From Eisenbergiella tayi (GTDB lineage Bacteria > Bacillota > Clostridia > Lachnospirales > Lachnospiraceae): 64,000 nt of DNA. The stretch lies in NCBI RefSeq assembly GCF_001881565.1, contig NZ_MPDJ01000001.1:375966-439965 (forward strand), given 5' to 3'. The position numbers and the translations under genes are program-made. Positions 53,969-62,152 of the stretch are shown one piece after another (the stretch's first letter is position 1; each line of letters opens with the position of its first letter). Under the pieces are notes generated by a model. That model did not search any database and was not told the origin of the DNA. It worked only from the letters and a program-made list of their open reading frames with translations.

Positions 53969-54616
53969 ATGAATATGGAGCTTATTCTTTCCAGTATCAC
54001 TACTGCCTGTGTCAATCTGCTGGTATTTTCTTTCATACCTTTTTTATGGTGGTTTTTCCGGCACAGAAAAGAAACTTCTTTTTTCAAATGGCTGGGCTTT
54101 ATACAGCCGCAGCTGAAAAGTAAATGGTGGACACTCCTCCTTTTTGCTGTTGTTTATTACTTTTTTTATACCTTTGATTTTACTCAGTGGATTTCACCGG
54201 AAACCATGGAATACCTGGAAAACAGCGGTTCCGTTTCCGTGAATGCCTTTGCCGGTATCGGCGCGGCCGCCATTCTGCCTGCATTTATTGAAAACTTTAT
54301 CGGCAACGGCGTGGCGGAGGAAATCCTGTACAGAGGATTTTTCTGCAAACGATTCTGCAATAAGCTTGGGAGAGTAAAAGGAATTCTGCTGCAGGCTGTC
54401 CTGTTCGGCCTGATGCATAATGCCTTATATCTGCTGGCGGGCCTTCAGGTCGGTTTATGGTATCACATGCTTATGTTCCTCTTTACAGGAATGGCCGCCC
54501 TGCTGCTTGGCTGGCTGAATGAAAAGATATTCAACGGATCCATTCTGCCGGGAATCCTGCTTCACGGGGCAGGTAATTTTATCAATTCCATGCTAATGGC
54601 ATTCTCCTTTATGTAA
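53969..54616 (+). CDS. CPBP family intramembrane metalloprotease
   Basis: A protein of 215 residues with six hydrophobic segments. The CPBP/Abi motifs are GNGVAEEILYRGFFC (EExxxR), FGLMHNALYLLAG (F..xH) and GILLHGAGNFIN (HxxxN). Relatives cleave membrane substrates or act in bacteriocin self-immunity. No bacteriocin gene was recognised nearby. The ATG follows GGGAGACT. Confidence 0.87.
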   Translation: MNMELILSSITTACVNLLVFSFIPFLWWFFRHRKETSFFKWLGFIQPQLKSKWWTLLLFAVVYYFFYTFDFTQWISPETMEYLENSGSVSVNAFAGIGAAAILPAFIENFIGNGVAEEILYRGFFCKRFCNKLGRVKGILLQAVLFGLMHNALYLLAGLQVGLWYHMLMFLFTGMAALLLGWLNEKIFNGSILPGILLHGAGNFINSMLMAFSFM

Positions 54617-54638
54617 ATCCGTCTGAATTCATACATAC

Positions 54639-54684
54639 AAAAAAGCTTTTTAATGAAGCTCCTGCTTCATTAAAAAGCTTTTTT
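54639..54684. terminator. bidirectional terminator with 21-bp perfect stem
   Basis: A perfect 21-bp stem (54639-54659 and 54664-54684) with the loop TCCT starts in AAAAAAGC and ends in GCTTTTTT. It overlaps the last codons of the AraC gene and closes both convergent units. Confidence 0.85.
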
Positions 54685-55510
54685 GATACTGTCCCGGGGA
54701 TATCCCCGTTATTTTCTTAAAGGTTCGGATAAAATTATTATAATCGTTGAATCCGGACAGGTAACAAGTCTCCGTTACCGTTTTCCCTTCAGCCAGAAGC
54801 TGTTTGGCCGCGGCGGTTTTTTTGAGAAGAATATAGTGATAAACGGTATTGCCTGTCTGCTGCTTAAACAGATGGCTCAAATAATACCTGTCTATGGAAA
54901 AACAGTCCGCTATGCTGGCCAGCGACAGCTCCGGAGAAAGATGGGTGTCAATATAATCCAGAATAGATGTTATTGTTTTATCAGGAACCACCGGCTTTTC
55001 CTGCCGAAATTCACGATACAGGGAATTTACATACACCAGTACTTCCGCCAGGCTGGTGACGGTGAGAATATCCGCCCCATATTCGCCGGAACCGCTCACT
55101 TCATCCAGCCTTCTGCAGAGCTTGAGGAGCTTATCCATCTGCTCTTCAGAAAGCAGGATTACATTATCCCTGCCGGGGCGGTGGTTCTGGAAGCATCCCA
55201 GAAGGTTTGTTCCCGGCGTGGACATTCCATGAACCAGACGGGGATTAAAATGAACGGCAAGTCTTTTGTAAGGAACCCTTCCGTAATGACAGGCCCTGTG
55301 TAATTCTCTGTCATTAAAAACGGCAAGATGCCCTCTTAGCATGTGATGGAAGGATTGCTCGATATACAAGTCCACATCCCCGCCCTGGAAAAGATAAATT
55401 TCATAATCCTCATGAAAATGGAAATGGGCGTCACAAGGCTCCTCCGTATATAAATCCATGATGGAAACAGAATCCTTCAATTCCAGAAAAAATTCATCAC
55501 TGTTCTTCAT
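54650..55510 (-). CDS. AraC family regulator of the sugar operon
   Basis: A protein of 286 residues. A cupin domain at the N-terminus (DAHFHFHEDYEIYLFQGGDV, FNDRELHRACHYG) binds an unknown effector, followed by the DNA-binding domain (LASIADCFSIDRYYLSHLFKQ, then CYLSGFNDYNNFIRTFKKITG). It is the last gene of the isomerase-transketolase-kinase-glycosidase operon (48-bp gap), so it likely regulates this operon together with the LacI protein. The stop codon is inside the terminator stem. Confidence 0.87.
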   Translation of the reverse strand: MKNSDEFFLELKDSVSIMDLYTEEPCDAHFHFHEDYEIYLFQGGDVDLYIEQSFHHMLRGHLAVFNDRELHRACHYGRVPYKRLAVHFNPRLVHGMSTPGTNLLGCFQNHRPGRDNVILLSEEQMDKLLKLCRRLDEVSGSGEYGADILTVTSLAEVLVYVNSLYREFRQEKPVVPDKTITSILDYIDTHLSPELSLASIADCFSIDRYYLSHLFKQQTGNTVYHYILLKKTAAAKQLLAEGKTVTETCYLSGFNDYNNFIRTFKKITGISPGQYQKSFLMKQELH

Positions 55511-55558
55511 CTTCTCTCCCCGCCGCTCACCGGCCGGCTTTATACCTGCTGCCTGATT

Positions 55559-57097
55559 TCACTGCTCTTTCTTTATCTGTACTGCCATATAAGGCTTTCC
55601 GGGAAGCTCCACACGGAATTTCCCGCAGAAAACTCCCCTGTCCTCCACTGTCATGTCCCAGGTATCAATCACCTTTACCCGGAATGGGGTTTCCTCATCA
55701 AAGCAGAAATCCCGGAAGGAAGGGCGCATGAAGCTGTAATAAATCAAATAATAATCTTTGACAGCCTTCTCTTCTCCTTCCTTCTCCTCCGGTACCGCAC
55801 ATACCTCATCCCAAACTCGTTTGTAAGGCATCAGGCCGCTTCCCGGAGTTTCACTCATAATCGCATGGAGAAGACCGAACCGCTTATAGCTTTCGCCATG
55901 AAGCTTTCCTCCGTGTGACCACCAGAGGATATCATCAGGATTCATATACGTTTCCCCATGTCCGGGGTAACCTCCGCGGCAGACCGCTTCCCAGAAGCGT
56001 CTGAGCATCTCTTCTCCGCTGATATTTCCCCAGCCATGCTGGATATTCCCTTCATAGGCGATTTCATCCATCACTACAGGCTTATGGAATTTCTCCCGCC
56101 ATTCATCGACCAGTTCGGAAGACCTGTATAAATCCACACGCTGTATGCTGCAGTGAGTGATCCATGGCCTGCTGTGGTCATACATCCTCATACAGTTATG
56201 AATGGAGCGCAGATGGTGATAAGGATCCTTCTCCACAAGCATAGCGCCGTAGCGTTCCCAGTCCTCCTCTGTCTTGCTCTTCATCAGATCGAATTCATTG
56301 GCAAGTGACCACCAGACATTGCGGTAGGATGAGAATCTTGCAATCACATATTTCCAGTAATGGTCATCCTGCTCCTTATTCATGGCAGAAAAGCCCCAGC
56401 GGTCATACGGATGCATCACAATCAAATCCGCTTCAATCCCCAGATCCCGAAGGGCAAGGATACACTTCTCTATATGGCGGAAATGCTCCGTATTAAACCT
56501 GTAGAAATCCCAGTCATTTCCCTGCGCATTGCCCACATAATCCCAGAAGTTCTCCTTTGTGAGCACACTGGAATCCATAGGTGTTCCTTCATAAGGATAG
56601 GATCTGGGTTCTCCCAGGTTATAGTCGTAATGCTTGGGAAAAATACAGAAGCGTATCTTATTAAATGCACTGCTTCTAAGAGTTTCCAGCGTCTGCGCAA
56701 TCCGCTCATCCGACTGCAGATCCCATACATAGCAGGTAGTCCCTATTGAATAATAGGGTGTTCCATCCTCATAGGCAAAATGATAGGTATCCGCCACCCG
56801 CACCGGGCCATGATTCCCTGCACTCGCCGGCATGCTGGAAAAACTTCCGCACTCTTCTTCCTCCAGAAAATCCGCCGTCACCTTAAATGTATATTCCCCT
56901 TCATAAGAAGGCATAAAACGTACTTTATAAATACCGTCCCCGTCATAAAAACCATCGGCATCCACAGTTTCCTTATCACAGGAAAAGCTGCCCTTCATCC
57001 AATGATCTGCAAAGGGATTGCCCTCTTCGGGACCGTGACAGCTTACCTCCCATACGTCCCATCGTTCTGCCTTCTTCTGATAACTTAATCTGCTCAT
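55559..57097 (-). CDS. DUF5060/apiosidase-like (DUF4038) glycoside hydrolase
   Basis: A protein of 512 residues without signal peptide. Residues 5-70 match the DUF5060 beta-sandwich (ERWDVWEVSCHGPEEGNPF, VRFMPSYEGEYTFKVTA). The TIM barrel begins YYSIGTTCYVWDLQ, resembling the apiosidase-like DUF4038 domain. Candidate catalytic acids are in WWSLANEFDLM and VVMDEIAYEGNIQHGW. The C-terminal 90 residues fit the DUF5605 sandwich. Some relatives release apiose from plant glycans, but the specificity here is unproven. It is cytoplasmic, acting on imported short oligosaccharides or glycosides, and lies 21 bp from the kinase gene. Confidence 0.8.
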   Translation of the reverse strand: MSRLSYQKKAERWDVWEVSCHGPEEGNPFADHWMKGSFSCDKETVDADGFYDGDGIYKVRFMPSYEGEYTFKVTADFLEEEECGSFSSMPASAGNHGPVRVADTYHFAYEDGTPYYSIGTTCYVWDLQSDERIAQTLETLRSSAFNKIRFCIFPKHYDYNLGEPRSYPYEGTPMDSSVLTKENFWDYVGNAQGNDWDFYRFNTEHFRHIEKCILALRDLGIEADLIVMHPYDRWGFSAMNKEQDDHYWKYVIARFSSYRNVWWSLANEFDLMKSKTEEDWERYGAMLVEKDPYHHLRSIHNCMRMYDHSRPWITHCSIQRVDLYRSSELVDEWREKFHKPVVMDEIAYEGNIQHGWGNISGEEMLRRFWEAVCRGGYPGHGETYMNPDDILWWSHGGKLHGESYKRFGLLHAIMSETPGSGLMPYKRVWDEVCAVPEEKEGEEKAVKDYYLIYYSFMRPSFRDFCFDEETPFRVKVIDTWDMTVEDRGVFCGKFRVELPGKPYMAVQIKKEQ

Positions 57098-57118
57098 TTC
57101 CCATTCTCTCCTATTTTA

Positions 57119-58603
57119 TCAAACAGCCGTAACCTTTGCCACTGCCGCTTTCCAGCCTTCCTGTTTCTGTTTCCGCACCATTTCGCCCATCTCAGGTATA
57201 AATTCTGTCCCGTTCTCCCTGCCGAACAGAACCTCCTCCTGATATAATCCTGCGGCAATACCAGCCATATAGGCCGCCCCTATGCCTGACAGCTCTTCCT
57301 CAGCCGGTATCCTCAGCTTCTTTCCTGAAATATCACTCTGAAACTGCATCAGATAACGGTTTCTGGTGGGTCCGCCGTCCACCCAAAGTTCCTTCATGGG
57401 AATTCCCGTATCCTGTTCCATAGCCATGATCAAATCCGTTATCTGATAGGCTATACAGTCCAAAGCCGCCCTTACAAGCTCTGCTTTTCCCGTTACCCGG
57501 CTCATTCCGATTACAGCCGCCCTGGCATTTTCATCCCAATAGGGAGCTCCCAGCCCTGTAAACGCCGGCACCAGATAAGTTTCATCCGCAGGATTGGCAG
57601 ACAGCGCCAGTTCTTCCGTTTCCCCGGCCGTCTGAATCAGCTTCATATCCTCCTTAAGCCAGGTAATCACCGCACCGGTATAATTCAGATTTCCCTCAAG
57701 CACATACTCTACACGGCCTCTGCGTTTCCATGCAAGGGAGGTCACGACTCCGTGGCGGCTTGCTGTCGCCTTCTCCCCGATGTTCATCATCAGTGAAGAA
57801 CCGGTGCCATAGGTAGCCTTACTCATTCCGGGCAGAAGACATCCCTGACCGAACAAAGCGGCATGGGAATCTCCTAAAACTGCGCATATCGGCACAGGCT
57901 TCTCAAATAACCCTCCCATAAGGGTATAACCAAAAACAGAATCGGAATCGCAGATCTGCGGAAGACATACCATGGGAATCCCGAAAATTTCCGCCAGTTC
58001 TTCATCCCAGCCCAGTGTCTGCAGGTTCATCAGCTGCGTCCGGGAGGCGTTGGAATAATCCGTTTTAAAAACATGTTCCTGTGTGAGTTGCCATAGAAGC
58101 CAGCTGTCTATTGTCCCCAGACAGATTGCGCCTGATTCAGCCCGCTCCCGTATTTCTGCATTCTGCTGCAGCAGCCACGCCATCTTGGCCGCAGGAAAAT
58201 ATGCAGAAAGGGGAATTCCTGTCTTTTCCCTTATTATACTACCGAATCCCTTCTTTGCAATATCCCTTACAATACCGGCCGCCCGGCCGCACTGCCACAC
58301 GACGGCATGCTCCAGAGGTTCTCCCGTTTTACGGTCCCACATGGCAGTGGTTTCCCTTTGATTGCTGATTCCCACGGCAGCTATCAGCCCCGGGCTGACA
58401 GACGCCTTTTCCATGAGAAGCTTTGCCGCCCGGATTGTATTATCACGGATTTCCCAAAGATCGTGCGATACCCAGCCCTGTTCGTTCACTAGCTGTTTAT
58501 GAGGAAGGTCCTCCCTAAAAAGCAGCTTTCCTTCACAATCAAACAGCAGCGCCTTCGTTCCCTGGGTACTCTGATCGATACTTATGATATATTCCTGTTT
58601 CAC
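57119..58603 (-). CDS. FGGY family carbohydrate kinase
   Basis: A protein of 494 residues. ATPase-fold motifs are IISIDQSTQGTKALLFD, VGISNQRETTAMWDR, the phosphate loop ATYGTGSSLMMN, and WVDGGPTRNRYLMQFQSDISG (FGGY signature region). It is closest in appearance to glycerol kinase (SNQRETT retained), but the catalytic segment is CAVLGDSHAALFGQG, where glycerol kinases have GDQQAALFGQ, suggesting a changed substrate. In this operon it probably phosphorylates the ketose made by the isomerase. GTG start with AGGAAGG ten bases upstream. Confidence 0.87.
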   Translation of the reverse strand: MKQEYIISIDQSTQGTKALLFDCEGKLLFREDLPHKQLVNEQGWVSHDLWEIRDNTIRAAKLLMEKASVSPGLIAAVGISNQRETTAMWDRKTGEPLEHAVVWQCGRAAGIVRDIAKKGFGSIIREKTGIPLSAYFPAAKMAWLLQQNAEIRERAESGAICLGTIDSWLLWQLTQEHVFKTDYSNASRTQLMNLQTLGWDEELAEIFGIPMVCLPQICDSDSVFGYTLMGGLFEKPVPICAVLGDSHAALFGQGCLLPGMSKATYGTGSSLMMNIGEKATASRHGVVTSLAWKRRGRVEYVLEGNLNYTGAVITWLKEDMKLIQTAGETEELALSANPADETYLVPAFTGLGAPYWDENARAAVIGMSRVTGKAELVRAALDCIAYQITDLIMAMEQDTGIPMKELWVDGGPTRNRYLMQFQSDISGKKLRIPAEEELSGIGAAYMAGIAAGLYQEEVLFGRENGTEFIPEMGEMVRKQKQEGWKAAVAKVTAV

Positions 58604-58644
58604 TTTTCATCAACCTTCCTGTCTTCTTCCATAAAACAGTTCCC

Positions 58645-59583
58645 TCAGGCCAGTTTCAGGCCTTCTTCCGCCTTCGCCGCGATCCCTTCCCCATTCAGGC
58701 CGTAATAATCAAACACTTCCCTTGAGGTACCGGATATAACAGGCGCATCCGGAAGCGCCATATTCAGTACCCTGCGGGGGCAGGAGCTTCCCACTGCCTG
58801 GCTCACCATAGCACCCAGGCCGCCGTAGGGCGCATGCTCTTCCACGGTAACCACAGCCTTAACCTTTTCTGCCGCCCGGATGAGCGATTCTTTGTCCAGC
58901 GGCTTCACACAGTACATATCCAAAAGCCCTGCGCTGATACCTTTTTCGGCAAGAAGAGCCACTGCATCCAGAGCCGGACGCACCATTTCCCCGCAGGCCA
59001 CCAGGAGAACATCCGTCCCTTCCGCCAGTACTGTGGCCTTATCCATGACAAACGCTCCCGCCGTTTCATCATAAATATCTTCCACCGGATTTCGCCCGAC
59101 CCGTATATAAGCCGGTTTCTTATCCTGAAGAAGGGCTTCCGTAAGCTTTGCCGTCTGAAAACGATCGCTTGGAAGGTATACGCGCATATTGGGAATTGCC
59201 GCCATAGCCGCAATATCCTGGGCAGAATGATGGCTCATCCCCAGGGCTCCATAACTGACACCGCCGCTTATTCCTATCAGGGTTACATTGGTATCGGAAT
59301 ATGCACAGTCTATCTTCGCCTGTTCATAGCTTCTTGTGGAAAGGAAGCAGGCCGGAGAGGCGGCAAACGGCTTTTTGCCGCATTTCGCCAATCCCGCGGA
59401 AATACTTACCAGATCCTGTTCCGCAATTCCCACTTCCACAAACTGCTCCGGGAATTCCTGTGCAAAAGGCGTCAGGGAAGCGCTGCCCCGGGAATCACTG
59501 CATAAAACAACAATGTCTTTGTCTTCCTTTGCTTTTTCCATCAGGACATCACAAATCGCCTGTCTGTTTGGTATTTTATTCAT
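58645..59583 (-). CDS. transketolase-like C-terminal subunit
   Basis: A protein of 312 residues. It contains the pyrimidine-binding (PP) and C-terminal domains: IVVLCSDSRGSASLTPFAQE, QFVEVGIAEQDLVSISAGLA (catalytic glutamate region), ISGGVSYGALGMSHHSAQDIAAMAAIPNMRVYLPSD (core SHHSAQDIAAM), and VTVEEHAPYGGLGAMV. It works with the adjacent N-terminal subunit as a split transketolase that moves a two-carbon unit between sugar phosphates using thiamine diphosphate. The gene start overlaps the N-subunit stop by 8 bases. Confidence 0.9.
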   Translation of the reverse strand: MNKIPNRQAICDVLMEKAKEDKDIVVLCSDSRGSASLTPFAQEFPEQFVEVGIAEQDLVSISAGLAKCGKKPFAASPACFLSTRSYEQAKIDCAYSDTNVTLIGISGGVSYGALGMSHHSAQDIAAMAAIPNMRVYLPSDRFQTAKLTEALLQDKKPAYIRVGRNPVEDIYDETAGAFVMDKATVLAEGTDVLLVACGEMVRPALDAVALLAEKGISAGLLDMYCVKPLDKESLIRAAEKVKAVVTVEEHAPYGGLGAMVSQAVGSSCPRRVLNMALPDAPVISGTSREVFDYYGLNGEGIAAKAEEGLKLA

Positions 59584-60415
59584 GACAGAATGCCTCCCTT
59601 CGTTCTTCTAAATCCTGCATAATCTGCCGGTATTCTTCTGTTCCCGGCACTTTATGATGCCACTGCGCCTTATTTTCCATAACTGCGGAGCCACAGCCCT
59701 TCACGGTATTGGCGATCACTACGGAAGGCTTTCCCTTACATGCTCTCGCCGCTTCCCATGCATCGCATAATTCCTGCATACTGTTGCCGTTAATGGAGAT
59801 AACATTCCAGCCGAATGATGCCCAGCGCTCTTCCTGGCTGTCCTGCCCCATTACATCCTCCGTATTTCCGGATATCTGCAGCCGGTTCCTGTCCACCACC
59901 GCACACAGATTATCCAGTTTGTACTGAGAAGCCGACATAGCCCCTTCCCAGACAGAGCCCTCTGCCAGTTCCCCGTCTCCCATAACCGTGTATACACGAT
60001 AATCTCTTCGATCCATTTTTCCGGCCAGCGCCATGCCCACACTCACAGGCAGACCATGCCCCAGTGAACCGGAATTCATTTCAATTCCGGGAAGTTTATT
60101 GTTGGGATGTCCTATATAGGGTGTACCGAACCGTGAAAACTGTTCCATCACTTCTTTTTTAGGGAAAAAACCTTTCGCGGCCAGTACAGCATAATAAGCC
60201 TCCACGGAATGCCCCTTGCTCAGAATAAAGCGATCCCTGTTTTCATCGTCTTTATTTTCCGGGCTTATGTTCATCTCCTTAAAATAAAGAGATACCAGAA
60301 TATCCATAACGCTCATATCGCCCCCGATATGTCCGCCCTTTCCTTCCACAATCATATCCACCACATCTTTGCGGAGTTCATAGGCCAGCGCCGACAGCTT
60401 TTTTATCTCATCCAT
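59576..60415 (-). CDS. transketolase-like N-terminal subunit
   Basis: A protein of 279 residues. Thiamine-diphosphate (Pyr/PP) motifs are KGGHIGGDMSVMDILVSLYF, FILSKGHSVEAYYAVLA, NSGSLGHGLPVSVGMALAGK and the metal-binding MGDGELAEGSVWEGAMSAS...DNLCAVVDRN. It forms one enzyme with the C-terminal subunit. Split transketolases are known for ordinary pentose phosphates and for apulose 4-phosphate or sulfo-sugars. Neighbouring kinase and isomerase favour a dedicated catabolic role. Ribosome site GGAGGTAAGAGA. Confidence 0.92.
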   Translation of the reverse strand: MDEIKKLSALAYELRKDVVDMIVEGKGGHIGGDMSVMDILVSLYFKEMNISPENKDDENRDRFILSKGHSVEAYYAVLAAKGFFPKKEVMEQFSRFGTPYIGHPNNKLPGIEMNSGSLGHGLPVSVGMALAGKMDRRDYRVYTVMGDGELAEGSVWEGAMSASQYKLDNLCAVVDRNRLQISGNTEDVMGQDSQEERWASFGWNVISINGNSMQELCDAWEAARACKGKPSVVIANTVKGCGSAVMENKAQWHHKVPGTEEYRQIMQDLEERREAFCHE

Positions 60416-60446
60416 TCTCTTACCTCCATTATCAGAAAAGTGACAT

Positions 60447-61847
60447 TCATTCCCCTCTTAAAAATGCTTTTACTTCCTCTTCCTTATCATCATAAAGATC
60501 CGGAGTGATTCCCATATATTTGCAGGCTTCATAAAGCACCGGCACGACATCCTGATGGATCCCCACACAATGATGGATATAAGGCCCTTCCACCAGTTTC
60601 GCTTCCAGCCTCTTCAGATTTTCCACCTCCACCCATACATAGGTTCCCTTTGTATAAGGGCCTTCCACTCCTTTTGCATTTCCCAGAAGCAGAGAATATT
60701 CCCCGTTGTCTCCGTCAAAACGTACCAGCGTCATATCGCCTGATTTAGCCTGTGCTTCCACAGCACCGGGATGATCAAATGCAAGAGGGTATCCGATAAC
60801 CGGCTTTTCCCTTGCCACGGAAATCGGCCATGGCCCGCAATGCTGAAGCAGTTCCCCATTTTCATTATCCGGATGCCGAACGGTCCAGTCTGCAAAAAAG
60901 CTTCTGTTTTCATCCATTCCCGCTGCTTCCACCAGTACAGCCGTAATCGCTCCATGGATATCTGTTTCACATACCACGGGAATTCCTTCTTCATTCAGCA
61001 GAGAATTCGCCGCACAGGGCATGATTCCTATCTCTCCCTGCAGGGCATTCCAGCATTGTATGGCAATGGCATTGCAGCCATATTTATCAGCCAGGTTTTT
61101 CATAGCCACCTTCAGCGCCGCCACATTGACAAGCTCCTCCGGTTTGATTTTTACACACATCTTATCCATACAGTAGGCAACTACTTTTTCTACTTCCAGG
61201 CCTTCCTCCTTCACCTTCTTCATCTCCGCGGTCAGCTCCGGCATGGGGATAGGGGAAAGCTGGATGTTGAATTTTTCCAGAAGCTCTCCTTCATTGCACA
61301 TAGTGGACCAAAAGTCAAAAGGTCTGGGAGCGATCTGCAGAATCCTGGTATGACGGAATACATCCACCACATTGCAGACAGCAAGGAAATTACGTATGCC
61401 TCTCTCAAATTCCGGATCCGTCAGACGGCAGTTTGTCATATATGTAAAGGGGACACGAAATCTGCGCAGGACCTTACCGGTAGCAAACAATCCGCACTGG
61501 CTGTCACGCAGCCGGATACCATCCTCATCTGGTCTTTCATCCCTGGGGCCCCACAGGAGTACCGGCAGATTCATCTCTTTTGCCAGCCTTGCGCAAACAT
61601 ACTCCGTCCCGAAATTACAGTGAGGCATGAAAATGCCCTTTACTTTTTCAGACCGAAACTTCTCCTGGATTTTCTCCCTGTCGGCCTCATCATAAAAAAG
61701 CCCTTCTTCGTTTACATCTGTAATATCCACAAATTCAATGCCCAGTTCCTCCAGACGTTTTCTGGTCAGATTAGCATATTTTATTGCATCCGGTGCACTG
61801 AAAATACTTCTTCTGGTCGGCAGAAAACCAATTTTAATTCTTTTCAT
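60447..61847 (-). CDS. L-fucose/L-arabinose isomerase-like protein
   Basis: A protein of 466 residues in the fucose/arabinose isomerase superfamily (FucI-like). Visible features: KIGFLPTRRSIFSAPDAIKY, GIFMPHCNFGTEYVCARLAK, LLWGPRDERPDEDG, AIAIQCWNALQGEIGIMPCAA, the probable metal-site segment PVVCETDIHGAITAVL, and GPYIHHCVGIHQD near the end. The superfamily interconverts aldoses and ketoses with Mn2+ and is shorter here than hexose-acting FucI (about 590). It is the first gene of the six-gene operon, with ribosome site GAAGGGAG and promoter at 61926-61954. It likely makes the ketose for the kinase. Confidence 0.85.
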   Translation of the reverse strand: MKRIKIGFLPTRRSIFSAPDAIKYANLTRKRLEELGIEFVDITDVNEEGLFYDEADREKIQEKFRSEKVKGIFMPHCNFGTEYVCARLAKEMNLPVLLWGPRDERPDEDGIRLRDSQCGLFATGKVLRRFRVPFTYMTNCRLTDPEFERGIRNFLAVCNVVDVFRHTRILQIAPRPFDFWSTMCNEGELLEKFNIQLSPIPMPELTAEMKKVKEEGLEVEKVVAYCMDKMCVKIKPEELVNVAALKVAMKNLADKYGCNAIAIQCWNALQGEIGIMPCAANSLLNEEGIPVVCETDIHGAITAVLVEAAGMDENRSFFADWTVRHPDNENGELLQHCGPWPISVAREKPVIGYPLAFDHPGAVEAQAKSGDMTLVRFDGDNGEYSLLLGNAKGVEGPYTKGTYVWVEVENLKRLEAKLVEGPYIHHCVGIHQDVVPVLYEACKYMGITPDLYDDKEEEVKAFLRGE

Positions 61848-61925
61848 ACAATCTCCCTTCTGCGCACTCCGGCGCCCGCTGAATAAATAATTAACATTTA
61901 CTGAACTTATTTAATTATTAATTTA

Positions 61926-61954
61926 ATACTATTTAATTTAACTAAATTTGTCAA
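61926..61954 (-). promoter_or_regulatory. promoter of the isomerase operon
   Basis: Perfect TTGACA, a 17-base spacer and TAGTAT read leftward. The spacer holds AATTTAGTTAAATT, a near palindrome, so a repressor bound there would block RNA polymerase. Confidence 0.75.
61935..61948. promoter_or_regulatory. probable LacI-family operator O1
   Basis: AATTTAACTAAATT, palindromic except for the centre, overlaps the operon promoter spacer. A related ATTTAATTAAAT lies upstream of the lacI gene. Further TNACTAAAT half-sites occur at 61974-61981 and 61987-61995. Confidence 0.55.
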
Positions 61955-62064
61955 GATATGTTTTTATATAATTTACTAAATCAGAGTAACTAAATTAATC
62001 ATACAGATAGCTGACATGTTGATATACCGTGGCAAAAACGCCATATTTATCATATTTTATAGGG

Positions 62065-62076
62065 ATTTAATTAAAT
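62065..62076. promoter_or_regulatory. probable LacI-family operator O2
   Basis: ATTTAATTAAAT, a perfect 12-bp palindrome 15 bases upstream of the lacI -35, sharing ATTTA-N2-TAAAT with O1. The 61848-62152 gap is very AT-rich, so chance matches must be considered. Nothing else coding was seen in the gap. Confidence 0.4.
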
Positions 62077-62090
62077 TTTGAAGGAATAAT

Positions 62091-62119
62091 TTGACTAATG
62101 TTTAAATTCGTATTAAAAT
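62091..62119 (+). promoter_or_regulatory. promoter of the lacI gene
   Basis: TTGACT, a 17-base spacer and TAAAAT, 34 bases before the start codon. Confidence 0.6.
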
Positions 62120-62152
62120 TAAATAAAAATTCAAATCTTCAGGAGATTCTTC

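Noticed and set aside
55559..61847. Sulfoquinovose sulfo-transketolase pathway
   Set aside because: A split transketolase and an isomerase are shared with that pathway, but there is no sulfolactaldehyde reductase, sulfoquinovosidase or sulfonate transporter, and a sugar kinase is present which that route does not need.
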